DNA from: Dioscorea cayenensis subsp. rotundata
Taxonomy: Eukaryota; Streptophyta; Magnoliopsida; Dioscoreales; Dioscoreaceae
Direction: 5' to 3'
Length of the DNA: 64,000 nucleotides
Assembly (NCBI RefSeq): GCF_009730915.1
Contig: NC_052475.1
Location: 27,961,016 to 28,025,015 of the forward strand
Shown here: piece by piece, positions 11,548 through 24,200 of the stretch
Numbering within the stretch: the stretch's first letter is position 1
Layout of the letters: every line of letters starts with the position of its first letter
Translations under genes and position numbers: made by a program
Notes under the pieces: model-generated
The model's database searches: none
What the model was told of the DNA's origin: nothing
Seen by the model: the letters and a program-made list of their open reading frames with translations, nothing else

Positions 11548-11560
11548 GAAGGTTCACGAA
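11548..11560. promoter_or_regulatory. Heat-shock element (three nGAAn units) upstream of BiP
   Basis: GAA-GG-TTC-AC-GAA gives three correctly spaced alternating units of a heat-shock factor site, about 240 bases upstream of the BiP start. Extra GAA and TTC units flank it with imperfect spacing. Confidence 0.5.
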
Positions 11561-13730
11561 TTGTTTCGCGCTCGGTGATGTATTATGGCGGTGTTGACAC
11601 GTAGGTGAGGGCAATCATGGCCGTCCATATGATTTCAGGAGAAGTGGTCGGATATCTGACGGCTGTTGTTGAATGATGGTTTTATGCTGAGATTATCACC
11701 GGTCGGATGAAATTGGATGAGTGCTTATTTGGCTTTGTTGCTGAGATTATCGTCACGACTCACGAGTTTTTAATTTGAATTTGCTTTATGTTATGTGATA
11801 ACTACTAATTCCTAAGTGGACAGAGATCTCGTTATTGTTCAAATTTAAATAGTATAAATATAGTCTTCTTACTGTAGTGATTGTCTAGAGAATATGAATT
11901 AAGGCGCATATATATATTATCACAAAATAAATAAATAAATAAATAAACAGATCACCCTTATTTTTGTGATATTATAATATTTTAAAAAGATTGAATAAAC
12001 TTCATAATTCATTGAAGAAAAGGGGAGTGCATCAATTGAGACTACAATTTTTTTTTTTAATTGAGACTACAATTGATAAAAGCGGAACATTCCACTAATA
12101 ATGAAGACCTTGAAAACATTATAATAAAAAAAGAAAAAAATAATAAAACAAAAAAAATAACATGAAAATTGATAAAGTAAAATTCTCATAATTTTAAGGG
12201 TATTGAATCATCGTGGAGAATTGCATTTCTTGTTAAGTCGCTCTCTATTCTTAATCATCTAGGTCTAAATTCAATTTTAGGAACTCTAAACTGTATTTTG
12301 CCATCACAGTTAAATTTTTTAGTCTGATTTTCTTCAAATCAAGTATTGTTAAAATTTATGACAAACAAATGAATAATTTTAACAATGATCATTTTTTGAG
12401 AAATTAAACATATTGGGCTGTGGACTAATAACAACAATATGATTTAATATAATCATTATATTGTTATAAATTAAATAATAAAACTACATGTTTAAATACT
12501 ATCTATTAATAATTATATTTGTTGAAAAAATTTTAAATTATAGCATGTGATCACTAGCATTAGCATGAAGAAGACATGACCTTATATGCATAGTGAAAAT
12601 GCCAAATTGACTAAATGGTAAAGAAGAAAGCACTTCAACGTTGACAAATGTTTCAACAGCTAAAATCATTGAAGAAAATTAACTGGTAGGCATAACTTAT
12701 TTTAGTAAATAAGTCAATACCAATAGGATCTAAAGTTTTGATCAAGAGGACAAATGTTTAATTTAAAATTATTAGTCTTCAACCGGGAATGATAAAAAAA
12801 AAAAAAAGTTATAGAAACTTCAAGTTACAGTCACCCTGCTATTTGACCACCATTAATAACAACTTGCTACATTGAAATTTGCATACACAATCTACGAATA
12901 GCTTTCATATATATTAAAAAAAAAAAAAACTTATTAACTGTAAAGTCTTAATAGCTAAAAATCTATTTTGAAACTCATTTTTATACTGTTTTAATCTGCA
13001 ATGTAGTATCTTTGAACTCTATTTTATGTGGTTAGTCCATGTTCCATAGCATCATGTATTAATGACCACGTGTTCTTAAAATAAAAAACCGTAAACAAAT
13101 ATAAGTATATAACCACTCTTTTGTTCAGCGTTTTTTACAAATATTATATATCACATGAAATGAGAGTATTAAGAGAAAGAAATATTATAAAACATTCACC
13201 TATTATAACTTAACTCCAACTAAGTACTAAATAAAAAGATTATTGATGTTGATAAAAATTATTCTTGTGATTTTTTTTTATATAAAAAATTTCTTTTATA
13301 CTTTTGAGCTAGAGTAATGATTACACTTAAATTTCCATCTCCTTTGATGAACCTCTTTGGCATAAATTAATGATGTGGTATTGTCGGCATGGTAGGAATC
13401 AAAGTGCTTTATAATGTCTCAAGTTATCAAGATCATCCTCTTATTCACACAAATGTAACTTCAGTATTTACTTGTGTTCGAAGAAGAAGATAATCACTAT
13501 TTTAGTTGCTAAATACATGAATAATTGCTTTTTAGCTGCTAATTACACTTCTTGTATGGTCTGTGCTGCTCATGCATTCAGTTTGCATTTGATATATAAT
13601 TACTTGTTCAGTATTTATTTTTTTTATTTTTACGGAAAACTCAAAACATTTCATTTAATTACATTTATAAAACTATATATATTGACAAAATAGATAAGTC
13701 ATGTAATCAGTGCGTGCATAAGGCCAAAAA
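11561..13730. other. Intergenic DNA upstream of the BiP gene
   Basis: The segment next to the promoter (to about 11780) has balanced composition. The rest is AT-rich, with a short (AATA)n run near 11927-11947 and A/T homopolymers. I see no gene, RNA or bounded element. Confidence 0.4.
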
Positions 13731-13944
13731 GTGAATATCCAGCTATGCACTCTCACATGAGGATGCAGGGCTCAAGTGACAAATTCGAGTCCACGCCAAG
13801 AATCCATTACCACTATTTTATTATCGAAAAAATAAAAGTGAATATCCAGCTATGCACTCTCACATGAGGATGCAAGGCTTAAGTGACAAATTCGAGTCCA
13901 CGCCAAGAATCCATTACCACTATTTTATTATCGAAAAAATTTAA
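13731..13944. repeat. 107-bp tandem duplication of a SINE-like dispersed repeat
   Basis: A unit beginning GTGAATATCCAGCTATGCAC starts at 13731 and again at 13838 and is nearly identical in both copies. It contains GGGCTCAAGTGACAAATTCGAGTCC-type sequence, which resembles a Pol III B box (TTCGAGTCC). A diverged relative occurs at about 37375-37470 with the same order of blocks, including the trailing GAAAAATTTAAACT. This suggests a dispersed SINE-derived family. Confidence 0.65.
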
Positions 13945-13964
13945 ACTCAAAACAATAATTTTTT

Positions 13965-16900
13965 GTGGAAATTGCCAAAATAACCCCCTAAGTTTCTAAT
14001 ATTTCCAAAAACACCCTATTAATTTGGGAATCCCTAAAAACCCCTTCCTTTTAAATACAATGAATTTGAAACCCCTCAAGCATTTAATGGAGTTAGTTTT
14101 AAATTTTTTGGACGAAATTATCCCTTGCATGGGAAGTTGTGGCAAGTGAGAAGTGGTTTGACCATAACGCCCTTTGCTGCAATAATTTTTTCTCTTTAAT
14201 AGGAATCCGTTTTTTTTTCTTGGTTAATCCCCAGAGAACACCATTATTGGTGCTGTTTTTTTTTTTCTCTCTTCATCTCTTCATCTCTTCGGTTTTTTTC
14301 CTTTTTTTCAAAGTTGTCGTTACTGGACATCTTACGTAGGGATTGGACCACTGCCTCGAATGAGAACTACCATTCAACTCTTCGGCATTTCATTAGTTTT
14401 CGCTCCAAGGTATTGAGCGAGGTGGATGCCGTTGAAGATGTTGTCGAGTTTCCTTTTGTTTTTGATATTCGTGGGTTTCTTTTTTTAGTTTGATTTCTAA
14501 AGTATTCTATTAGAAAGAGAAATTTTTCGATTTCATGGTGTGATTATTGGATGATCTTGTAGTTTGTAGGAAGATTTTTCGGCAAGAGTTTTGTTTGTTT
14601 TTCATTTTCGTTTGTGTACATAATCAAAAGCGATAATATTGTGTTGAAGGAGATTTTTCGATTCTTTAGCAATTTCATTGTGATGTCCGACTCGATCCAC
14701 ATTTGTCTAGGACGGCCAGGTTTAATTTTGAATGTAAATATTGTTATTTCTGTTTAACTATCTATTGTTTTATTTAAGTTTCAAAATTCATGTTTAAATA
14801 TCAATGTTTCTGTTTAACTACGATAGTTTCTATTTAAATTTCATCATTTCTTTTTAAATTTGCATTTATTTACGAAAACGATTTTCATAAATAACAAGCA
14901 AATTGTATAATAATATGCGATAGTTTGTGACAAACATATGTAACGAATATGAGTTATCATTTATGCTTAGTTGGCGATAATTTCTTTGCAAGATCTACGA
15001 TTGTGTCCTCACTCGTGGTAGTGAAGTGGGTTTTTTAAATGGTTAGTGCCTACAAAACGTTGTCTGACATACAATAACAAAACTTCAAAATGATCTAACG
15101 AGTAAGGAAGGCCTACTAAACCGTCACGGTGGCCCTGAGGATGGACGGATACGCTCGTAGAATCCGAATACCTACTAAAATCATTTCTGTTTAAACTGAA
15201 ACTAGATATATTTAAACAGAGACATAACATTTTAAACAGAGACTTGATAAATTTAAACGGAAACATTTATGCTTAAAGAAAAAAATTGTATAATTTTTAA
15301 GCGGAAACAAGGACATGACAATAATAGTTGAGAAAAAAACATAAGTTTTATCGCGAAGCGGGATAATTAATCAATAATTAACTTGTACAACTATATTTAT
15401 GTTTAAATATCATTGTTTCATTTTAAATTTGCGTTTGTTTATGAAAACGATTTTCATAAATAACGAGCAAAATGTACAATAATATGCGATAGGTTGTGGC
15501 AAACATATGTAACGAATATGAGTTATCATTTATGCTTAGTTGGCGATAATTTCTTTGCAAGATTTACGATTGTGTCCGCACTTGTGGTAGTGAAGTGAGT
15601 TTTTTAAATGATTAGCGCCTACAAAACGTTGTCCGACATGCAATGACAAAACTTCAAAATGATCTAACGAGTAAGGAAGGCCTACTAAATCGTCAAGGTG
15701 GCCTTGAGGTGGGACGGATATGCTCGTAGAATATGAATACCTACTAAAATCATTTCTGTTTAAACTGAAACTGGATATATTTAAACAGAGACATAACATT
15801 TTTAAAGCAGAGACTTGATAAATTTAAAGCGGAAACATTTATGCTTAAACAAAAATCGTATAATTTTAAACGAAACAAGGACATGACAATAATAGTTGAG
15901 AAAAAAACATAAGTTTTAAGCGGGGAACCGGGATAATTAATCAATAATTAACTTGTACAACTATGTTTATGTTTAAATATCATTGTTTCATTTTGAATTT
16001 GCGTTTATTTACGAAAACGATTTTCATAAATAACGAGCAAAATGTACAATAATATGCGATAGTTTGTGGCAAACATATGTAACGAATATGAGTTATCATT
16101 TATGCTTAGTTGGCGATAATTTCTTTGCAAGATCTACGATTGTGTCCGCACTCGTGGTAGTGAAGTGGGTTTTTTAAATGGTTAGTGCCTACAAAACGTT
16201 GTCCGACATGCAATGACAAAACTTTAAAATGATCTAACGAGTAAGGAAGGCCTACTAAATCGTCACGGTAGCCCTGAGGGTGGACAGATACGCTCGTAGA
16301 ATCCGAATACCTACTAAAATCATTTCTGTTTAAACTAAAACTAGATATATTTAAACAGAGACATAACATTTTAAACAGAGACTTGATAAATTTAAACGGA
16401 AACATTTATGCTTAAAGAAAAAATTGTATAATTTTAAACGGAAACAAGGACATGACAATAATAGTTGAGAAAAAACATAAGTTTTAAGCGGAAATTGCGA
16501 TAATTAATCAATAATTAACTTGTACAACTATGTTTATGTTTAAATATCATTGTTTCATTTTAAATTTGCGTTTGTTTATGAAATCGATTTTCATAAATAA
16601 CGAGCAAAATGTACAATAATATGCGATAGTTTGTGGCAAACATATGTAACGAATATAAGTTATCATTTATGCTTAGTTGGCGATAATTTCTTTGCAAGAT
16701 CTACGATTGTGTCCGCACTCGTGGTAGTGAAGTGGGTTTTTTAAATGATTAGCGCCTACAAAAGCGTTGTCCGACACTGCAATGACAAAAACTTCAAAAA
16801 TGATCTAACGAGTAAGGAAGGCCTACTAAATCGTCGAGGGTGGCCTTGAGGGTGGGACTGGATCACGCTCGTAGAATTCGAATACCTACTAAAATCATTT

Positions 16901-17272
16901 CGTTTAAACTTAAACCGGGATATATTTAAACGAAACTTGATAATTTTAAACGGAAACATTTATGTTTAAACAAAAACCGTATAATTTTAAACGAAGCAGG
17001 GGATATGATAAGGATAAAAAGTCTTCCAAAGTTTGTTTCAGAAAAAAAAAGAAATGTAAAAAAAAGTTGGGCATACGATGTGATTAGAGCGTTTTTTTCC
17101 CACCATTTTTAAGAACGATGATGGAATTTCACAACATGGACCCAATCCATGTGACCTACAAGGGGTAAAAAGGAAGTAAAATGATAAAGGAAGGGTTGTC
17201 CGCGGTATTCATAACTTGCAGGGGTTATTTGGGAAATTTTAAACAGTGTAGGAGGTAAATAGTAATTTTTCC
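13965..17272. mobile_element. Mutator-like element, non-autonomous, about 3.3 kb
   Basis: The ends are degenerate inverted repeats: GTGGAAATTGCCAAAATAAC on the left, and the reverse complement of the right end reads GGAAAAATTACTATTTACCT. Both continue with CCCCTAAG/CCTACAC and AAATAACCCC-like text. The 9-mer TAATTTTTT flanks both sides (13956-13964 and 17273-17281), the duplication length of Mutator-like elements; the 9-mer is A/T-rich, so chance is possible. Inside is a four-copy tandem array (14790-17000) whose minus strand retains a CGHNRRSC-type fragment like the zinc knuckle at the end of MULE transposases. No intact transposase is present. Confidence 0.65.
14790..17000. repeat. Four tandem copies of a ~569-bp unit with zinc-knuckle remnant
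   Basis: The marker TTTTCATAAATAAC occurs at 14882, 15451, 16021 and 16588, a period of 567-570 bases. Each copy, read on the minus strand, has an open stretch ending in CGHNRRSCKEIIAN or CGHNRKSCKEIIAN followed by a stop (copies ending near 15536, 16106 and the equivalent places). GHNRxxC recalls the CCHC knuckle of Mutator transposases, but the first half of the motif is missing. Copy 4 is the most diverged and broken. The open frames are probably not expressed proteins. Confidence 0.75.
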
Positions 17273-17281
17273 TAATTTTTT

Positions 17282-17599
17282 TTAATTTATGTTTTGAGTA
17301 CATAGGACGGGCCGCTGAGCTGTCATAAAATCTAAATATCAATTTAAGAAGTATTGTTGAAACTACAAACTCTCGCAAAGATAAGTTATCTTGCAATAGA
17401 TCAAATCAATGTAAAAACCACAAAAAAAGAAATGATATGCATAAGCCAAGAGGACATTCATTAACTTCAGATACATCCAATATATGCAAAAGAGCCTTAA
17501 ATTAATAAACGGATGGCAAGCGATCCAACCATCATCACCACCCATCTCTCTCTGTCTTTCTCTTTCTCATTCTCATTCTCATTCATCAAAAACTAAATC
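17282..17599. other. Promoter and leader of the GT47 gene
   Basis: AT-rich DNA with a TATA-like ATATATGC near 17480, then a CT-rich leader (CTCTCTCTGTCTTTCTC, about 17546-17585) just before the start at 17600, as is common for plant 5' UTRs. Confidence 0.4.
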
Positions 17600-18949
17600 A
17601 TGGTTACTGTATCTCTCTCAAAACTCAGCTCCTCCCACTGCTTCTGCTTCAGCTTCAGCTTCTGGCACATCACCTACCTCTCCTCCATCTTCTGGATCGC
17701 TGCTTACTTGCATCACTCCCTTTTCCATTTCTCAACTAGTACTACTCTTCTACTACCATCAGCTGATGATCCCTGCTCCGGCCGCTACATCTACATCCAC
17801 AACCTTCCCTCCCTCTTCAACTCTGACATTCTCTCCGACTACCTCAATGTCAACCTCTCCTACACCAACATGTGCCGCTTCATCTCCAACTCTGGCCTTG
17901 GTCCTCCTCTAACCAACCATTCCATAATCAGTAGTAGTGCTCTCTACTCCACCGACCCTTACTCCCTTGACCTCATCTTCCATAACCGTATCAAACATTA
18001 CCACTGTCTCACCACTAACTCCTCCCTCTCCTCCGCAATCTTCATTCCCTTCTATGCCGGCCTTGACTTTGGCCGCTATCAATGGGACTATAACATTTCA
18101 GTCCGTGATTCACTTCCCATTCAACTAGCTCACTGGTTGTCTTCCACACCTGAATGGCATGTTCTCGGTGGCAGAGACCATTTTATGGTGGCCGGTAGAA
18201 CCACATGGGACTTCCGAAGATTCAAAGATGAAGACAATCTCTGGGGTAACAAGCTCTTGCTTTTGCCTGAAATGCACAACATCTCAACCTTAGTGTTTGA
18301 GTCTGATCCATGGGATTCCAATGACATTGCAATACCATATCCCACTTACTTCCATCCTTCCAATCACACTGAGCTGGTGTCATGGCAAGACAGAGTCAGA
18401 GGTTTGGAAAGGCAGTGGCTTTTTGCTTTCGCCGGTGCACCTCGGTTGAGCTCAGACTCAATCCGTGAGCAAGTTATCAACCAGTGCCGGGCTTCAGCCA
18501 AGTGTAACTTGCTTGAATGTGGGTCTGGACTCAGTGAGTGTCACTCTCCGGTCAGTATCATGGCCTTGTTTGAATCAGCTTCATTCTGTTTACAGCCACC
18601 GGGTGACACACCAACGAGGAAGTCAGTGTTTGACGCCATGGTGTCTGGTTGTGTGCCAGTCTTTTTTGATCGAAGAACGGCGTATGATCAGTATACTTGG
18701 TATTTACCAAGAGAGCATGAAAAGTATTCAGTGTTTATAGAGGAAGAGGAGGTGAGAAGAGGAGAGGTGAGTATAGAGAAGGTATTGAGTGAGTACAGTG
18801 AAAAGCAAGTGAGAGCAATGAGAGAAGAAGTGGTGAGATTGATACCGAGGTTGATCTATGGTGATCCACGGTCACGACCGGAAGGTTTCAAGGATGCTGT
18901 TGATGTGGCTGTTGATGGTGTTCTCAGGAGGGTTGGCAGGTTGACATGA
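17600..18949 (+). CDS. GT47 exostosin-family glycosyltransferase, xyloglucan galactosyltransferase-like
   Basis: A single-exon gene of 449 residues. An N-terminal hydrophobic segment (about 15-40) would make it a type II Golgi membrane protein. The lumenal domain has CSGRYIYIHNLP (59-70), several N-glycosylation sequons, FIPFYAGLDFGRYQW, GGRDHFMVAGRTTWDFRR and a C-terminal nucleotide-sugar region with QPPGDTPTRKSVFDAMVSGC followed by VPVFF. These are hallmarks of the MUR3/XLT2 branch of GT47, which adds galactose to xyloglucan side chains in the Golgi. Length is short for MUR3 (about 600) but close to XLT2-like members. Acceptor and sugar cannot be read from the sequence; related enzymes act on other wall polymers. 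The start is the first Met in frame before the membrane segment. Confidence 0.88.
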   Translation: MVTVSLSKLSSSHCFCFSFSFWHITYLSSIFWIAAYLHHSLFHFSTSTTLLLPSADDPCSGRYIYIHNLPSLFNSDILSDYLNVNLSYTNMCRFISNSGLGPPLTNHSIISSSALYSTDPYSLDLIFHNRIKHYHCLTTNSSLSSAIFIPFYAGLDFGRYQWDYNISVRDSLPIQLAHWLSSTPEWHVLGGRDHFMVAGRTTWDFRRFKDEDNLWGNKLLLLPEMHNISTLVFESDPWDSNDIAIPYPTYFHPSNHTELVSWQDRVRGLERQWLFAFAGAPRLSSDSIREQVINQCRASAKCNLLECGSGLSECHSPVSIMALFESASFCLQPPGDTPTRKSVFDAMVSGCVPVFFDRRTAYDQYTWYLPREHEKYSVFIEEEEVRRGEVSIEKVLSEYSEKQVRAMREEVVRLIPRLIYGDPRSRPEGFKDAVDVAVDGVLRRVGRLT

Positions 18950-20494
18950 AGAAGATGATTGGTTGTGATGAAGGGGACGTATGTGGTCATACCATGAACA
19001 GGATGATGATAACGGTGAATATGATGTTTTGATATGAGGACAAAAATAGTTTCTTTTTTTGTTATATATATATATATATACTTTTGGAATAAAGGGAATT
19101 TTTATTTATTATGTTTTGTTTTCATTGTAATTTTGTTATGTATGGGAGTTTTGGAATGGCTCTTTTGTATTGTTTGTTTATGGCCACAGATACATGTCAT
19201 ATTAATAATAAAAATGATTTTGGTTTGATATATGTATGTAATTAGTTTTCAGATGAAAATATTATAGGGGGATTGAAGGGGAAATCTGGAAGGAGCTCCT
19301 TTGCTTTGAACACCTGGTCCAAGAGAAATTATGAAGGTTTTGGACCCCATTGAATGAGTGGGCCCACTAATAAATATATTACTATATGGTTGGGAATTAA
19401 GGATGTATAGTAAAGTAGGATTAATAATAATAAAAATGAAAATGAAAATAAATGAAGTTTTGTCATATGAATTTTTTTTAAAAAAAGGTTTTTGGGAACT
19501 GATAAATATGAATTTTTCTAATAAAAATAATAAATATGGAAAAGAAATAATAAAAAAAAAGTTACTATCTGAATTTTATGAATTTGAGGTAAATTTTGAA
19601 ATATTTCAAAATTTTTAAAAATTAACATCTTATATAGAATAAATTCATTTCTAGAATTTCTTTTGTTTTTGAAACAATTATTTACTTTTAAATCAATGTG
19701 ATAACAATATTAAGATGATAAAGTGGAAACAGATTATTAATTACAAATATTTTTTATCTCATCTGATAGTGTATGCAAAGTCACTACTACTCTTTATTTT
19801 TCGGGATTCAGACAGTGGCCACTAATTTAATTTTGATATATATATATATATATATTACAATGAATCGAAATATTTTAAAATAAATAGTTGATACACAAAT
19901 TATGAAAAATCTCACTAATAATTCCACAATAATTTTGTTAATTGTTTGAGGTAAAGGTTGCAATCATGCATTTAAGTTTGGAAATGTGAATTTATTGTGG
20001 AGGTGGGTCTATCATGATCTGATGTCCGCAAAAGCTTTGCTTTGCAGGACAAGAGTCACAACTCACAAGACGCAATATAGATACCCTATGCTTTTAGGGT
20101 AGCTTAGTTTTTTTTTCCCACCGACAAAGGAATATAATCCATGCCAACTTATGTGTGTATATATATATATATATATTATATAGGCAATACATCACCTACA
20201 ATTCTACAAATGTAGAGCTTCTGCAGTTATAAAACAAAAGTACAAATAAGATGAATAGATATGATTTGTTATATTACTGTTGTGATTGTGATTGAAAGAT
20301 GTGAGAAAAATATTATCTATCTTATTTTTCATGATTTTTAGCATTTTTATTCTATTTTGTATTATTTATAATATTATTTATAAATTAATGTTAATTAAAA
20401 TGAATGATTTAAAATCGTTGGATTGAAATTTAATAATTAATAAACAAATAATTCATAGAAAACTTATCTAAAAACGTTTGTGGATGACTGATCT

Positions 20495-20534
<40 letters not shown>

Positions 20535-21251
20535 ATATCACTAGATTGCCCAGTACATTAGGGCCTTTTAAGTTCTAAGATTTTGAAAATAAACCTGACG
20601 CATTAATTTTGATGAATATAAAATGGACAGTATGTGAAATGCTATTAATTTTATAGTCATAAATATGGTTCATAATGATCTTTCTTTGTTTTGAGTCTTT
20701 TGACACGGTGGTATTTCTCGTGGGTACTTTATTTAACCAGTTATTCACTGATTCCATACAACCGCCCCAAATTTATTCCACAAACTTATTTTTATAAAAT
20801 TTTGTTAATTAAGTAATTATATTTATTCGTTAACTTCAAAAAAGTTGCTAATATTAATAAATAATAATTATTATTGGTTAATCAAAAAGAAAATTTTAAT
20901 TTTGATTAATGTTCAAATCAATCAAAGATCGGGTCATATAAATTGTCCTTACTGAGCAACTATCAAAAACAATTCTCTGAAACAAACATGTTTCCTTCGC
21001 AACAAAACACAACCCAAATTTTTGTATTTGGTTTCTCTATTGTAAATTGTAATATAATTGAGCGTTTCATCAAAAAGAGAGCAGAAACTTTATGAATATA
21101 TTTTCTTTCACCGGCTCATCATCCATATGAACACACTAATTTCAGGAGAAAAAAACATGAAGATGGATCAAGAGTCAGAATTCATAGATGCCCTTCTGGT
21201 TGATGGAGAAAATGTGTGCATCTTTCCCAGGCATTCTATCTTGACCAGAAA
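18950..21251. other. Intergenic: GT47 3' UTR and AT-rich DNA
   Basis: The first ~270 bases are probably the 3' UTR and polyadenylation region of the GT47 gene, with a TA run near 19063-19080. Further TA microsatellites lie near 19839-19855, 20157-20177 and 20505-20524. I see no gene or bounded transposon. Confidence 0.4.
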
Positions 21252-24200
21252 TTAATTGGGTGCAGGTGCTTCATCTTCAGGTTCTGGTGGCGGTGGCGGC
21301 ACCACCGCAAGACGTCTTTGCCGCTCACGAAGATAAAGAACAGTTAACAGGCAAACAAAGAGCGTCAAAATAGTTACGTTGCCCTCGTCCATTAGAACTT
21401 CCTCTACCCATTCCTCAATCCTTGGAAACAGATCAGGGAGTGCATCAATCATGCCAACCTGAAACATAACAATGTGTTTCCTTTTGTTACAAAGAATCAT
21501 GTTTGGAAACATTCAAACTCTGTGTTGAAAACATCAAGATGACTCAATATGAGATCATGTCAGAAACTGGAAAAAATTTTAAAATAAGTTATGGTCATGG
21601 ATGGGCAATTTTAATTGGAAATTGGCAGCCAATATTTCTGCATATGTTACTGTCCCTTTAATATCCAAAACTAGTTCACATGTCAAAGTTTCTGTCTGGG
21701 CTATGAAGGATCTAAAATCACATTATAGGCAAATCAATTAAGCAATTGGAGCAATAAACCACACCCAAGGGACCAATCCCTACTATTTGAGCCATTTAAG
21801 TGACACAGGAGATGACATCTGGGCGAACTATGTTGGGTACCTCTTTAACCGTCTGAACAGGAAGATAAACTACTCTATGTGATTCATCCGCAAGCTGATA
21901 GGGATGATTCTAAGATGAGGGTAATTAATCCAAAACTTATTAGTCATGTACCTGTTAACTAACCAAGCAAGAAGATGAGACATTTTATATGACCTCAGAA
22001 AACTACTCCAGAAAAACACTTGCATTGTAGAGGGATTGAATAATGGGGCAAATCAAAGAACCATACCATGAAGCTATCAGCATAGTTCTTCCTGATCCAC
22101 AAGCTCGCCAGTGCTAGTGAAACAGGCAACTTTGCAGCTGGATCATTCTCCAGAGCCTGATCATAATACCGTTTTGCCAAGTGAAGATCAAATGGTAACC
22201 CTTGACCATGTTCATGCATGTAACCAAGGTTGAACATGGCTTGAGCATTGGATTGTGATTGGGCATGCATATAAGCCTCTGCAGCACGCTCATAATCTCT
22301 CCCAGTACCCTAGATGAGAACATGAAAACATGAGATCAACTATAAACAAATGCAGAAGTTAAAATAGAAAAAATATAATCTGACATGATAGAATCAATTC
22401 GAAGAAAATAGATGCAGATTTATGCAACAGATCATCTGCTTCAAATTTCAACGGTGCTACAATTTGATATGTCTATTGTTGCCTATGAGGTCAACCTTCA
22501 TTAAAGAAACATAACTTCAATCCATACATAAAAACATCCCAATGAAAATGCAACTTGATAAAATTTTTCTCAGTGGTAATATGAATCAGCTATATGAAAT
22601 GATAGACATTATCAAATGGACAGTTGCAGGTGCAGAGATTGCTGCACTTAGATTACTACTGGCGTAACACAGTCCATGCGGAATGCTTCCTTTGAATCTA
22701 GATCGATCCTGGAATGCAAGAGGTTCTACAACAAATCCAAACTACTGATCAACTCTAGCCTTTGTTCTAGCTACTGTTGACTGAGCCCACAACATCAACT
22801 CAATTCAGCAATTGTAATTAAAAAAAAAAAAGTTCTAAGATGCTTCCCAAGCTTGACAGGAACCAAGATCCATTTGGGCCAACTACTGAACCATGCACAC
22901 TTAAGAAGAAATCCTCCACTCAGGTATTTGAATTCATAGAAAAATCTTGGAGTGAAAAAAAAAATGTTTATTCTGAGCTGCAGGTAACAGAACTGAGTTG
23001 GCACCATTAGCATTTGGTCAGAAAGAATAGAAAAATCACTAAGAAACATAAATCAGGCACAATACCTTGTTAACAGAATTTATAGCTCATGCATGATAAG
23101 GCAATCCCAAGAGGTATCATTATTCAACAAATTTTGAACAGTATTTAGTTGCTTTGCAGAAAATTTGTTCAATTGTTCAAAATTAGCATGTAGGGTTAGA
23201 TAACATGCTCAATCAAAAGATGCATACCCGTCCATAGTAATAAGCATCCCCAATCAGCAAAGCAGCATGTTCATTACCCTGTTCCGACGCTTGCCACCAC
23301 AAAGCATGCGCCCGAAGATGCCTTTCTTGGTCTGTACAAAACCCAGATTCTCCTATGCACATACTGTGTTCACCATATCTATCAAGGATCCATGCAGCAT
23401 TGCTTTGTGCTACCTCATATCCCAGTTCGGCCATTCGAGAGTACAGCAGCAAGGCTTTTCCCACATCACCTTTTAAGTACGCCTCCAAAGCCCATCTCGA
23501 TAGAGAGCTCCAAGGCCCCCTTTCTGCTACAGTCTTGTACAAAATTGTAGCCTGATGAACAAATAAAGAGAAAAGGTACTAAATGATCTAGCATTCAGCA
23601 GAGACAAAACAGGGGTTTAGAAAAGTTTTAGATCAAAGATCCAGTTGAAAAAGAGCAAAATTTAAAAAGTTATTACATCTCAACAATAATTTGCCAAATG
23701 AATTCTATAGAGGTTATATATAACAACTCACTATAATTATATGAGCCATAATATCTTATTTTAACAGTCTATTCTCTTATAAAAGATGTATCCATGTTTC
23801 TACAGACACACATGGCTCTTGTACAATATTGCTTTGGTCCATGATTCACAATCTCTCATGTGATAGCGAACTACATGTTCAATGTAGATATGACTAGCCC
23901 ATTTCAACTGTTCTGATTTGTTACCTTAAGTAGTTCTACATATTTGTATAGAAGCATTTCTTTTTTCTAAATGTATAACCTGAAACAAGAGATTAAATTG
24001 CATACTGAGGCATTTTATTTTGCAGCTTGACAAGTAATCACATAAAACACGAGTAGATGTCCAGGAAAAAATTAAGCTCTTATAGTTTTATGTTAAACTA
24101 AAAGTTCAATGCTCAAATATAATTGGATCGGAAAAACACCAACAATAAATTCACTGATTCACCAAACTCCAATGTCCATGACACTCATCATGTAATTGCC

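Noticed and set aside
15009..16405. Three similar minus-strand frames of 85-99 residues as a small gene family
   Set aside because: They are the same remnant repeated by the 569-bp tandem array inside a transposable element, with no proper start context and frameshifts in copy 4.
14790..17000. Regular repeats as a CRISPR-like array
   Set aside because: The unit is about 569 bp, in a plant genome, with no short repeat-spacer pattern.
17484..17912. 142-residue frame overlapping the start of the GT47 gene
   Set aside because: Ser/Thr/Pro-rich translation of the wrong frame of a CT-rich leader and the true coding start.
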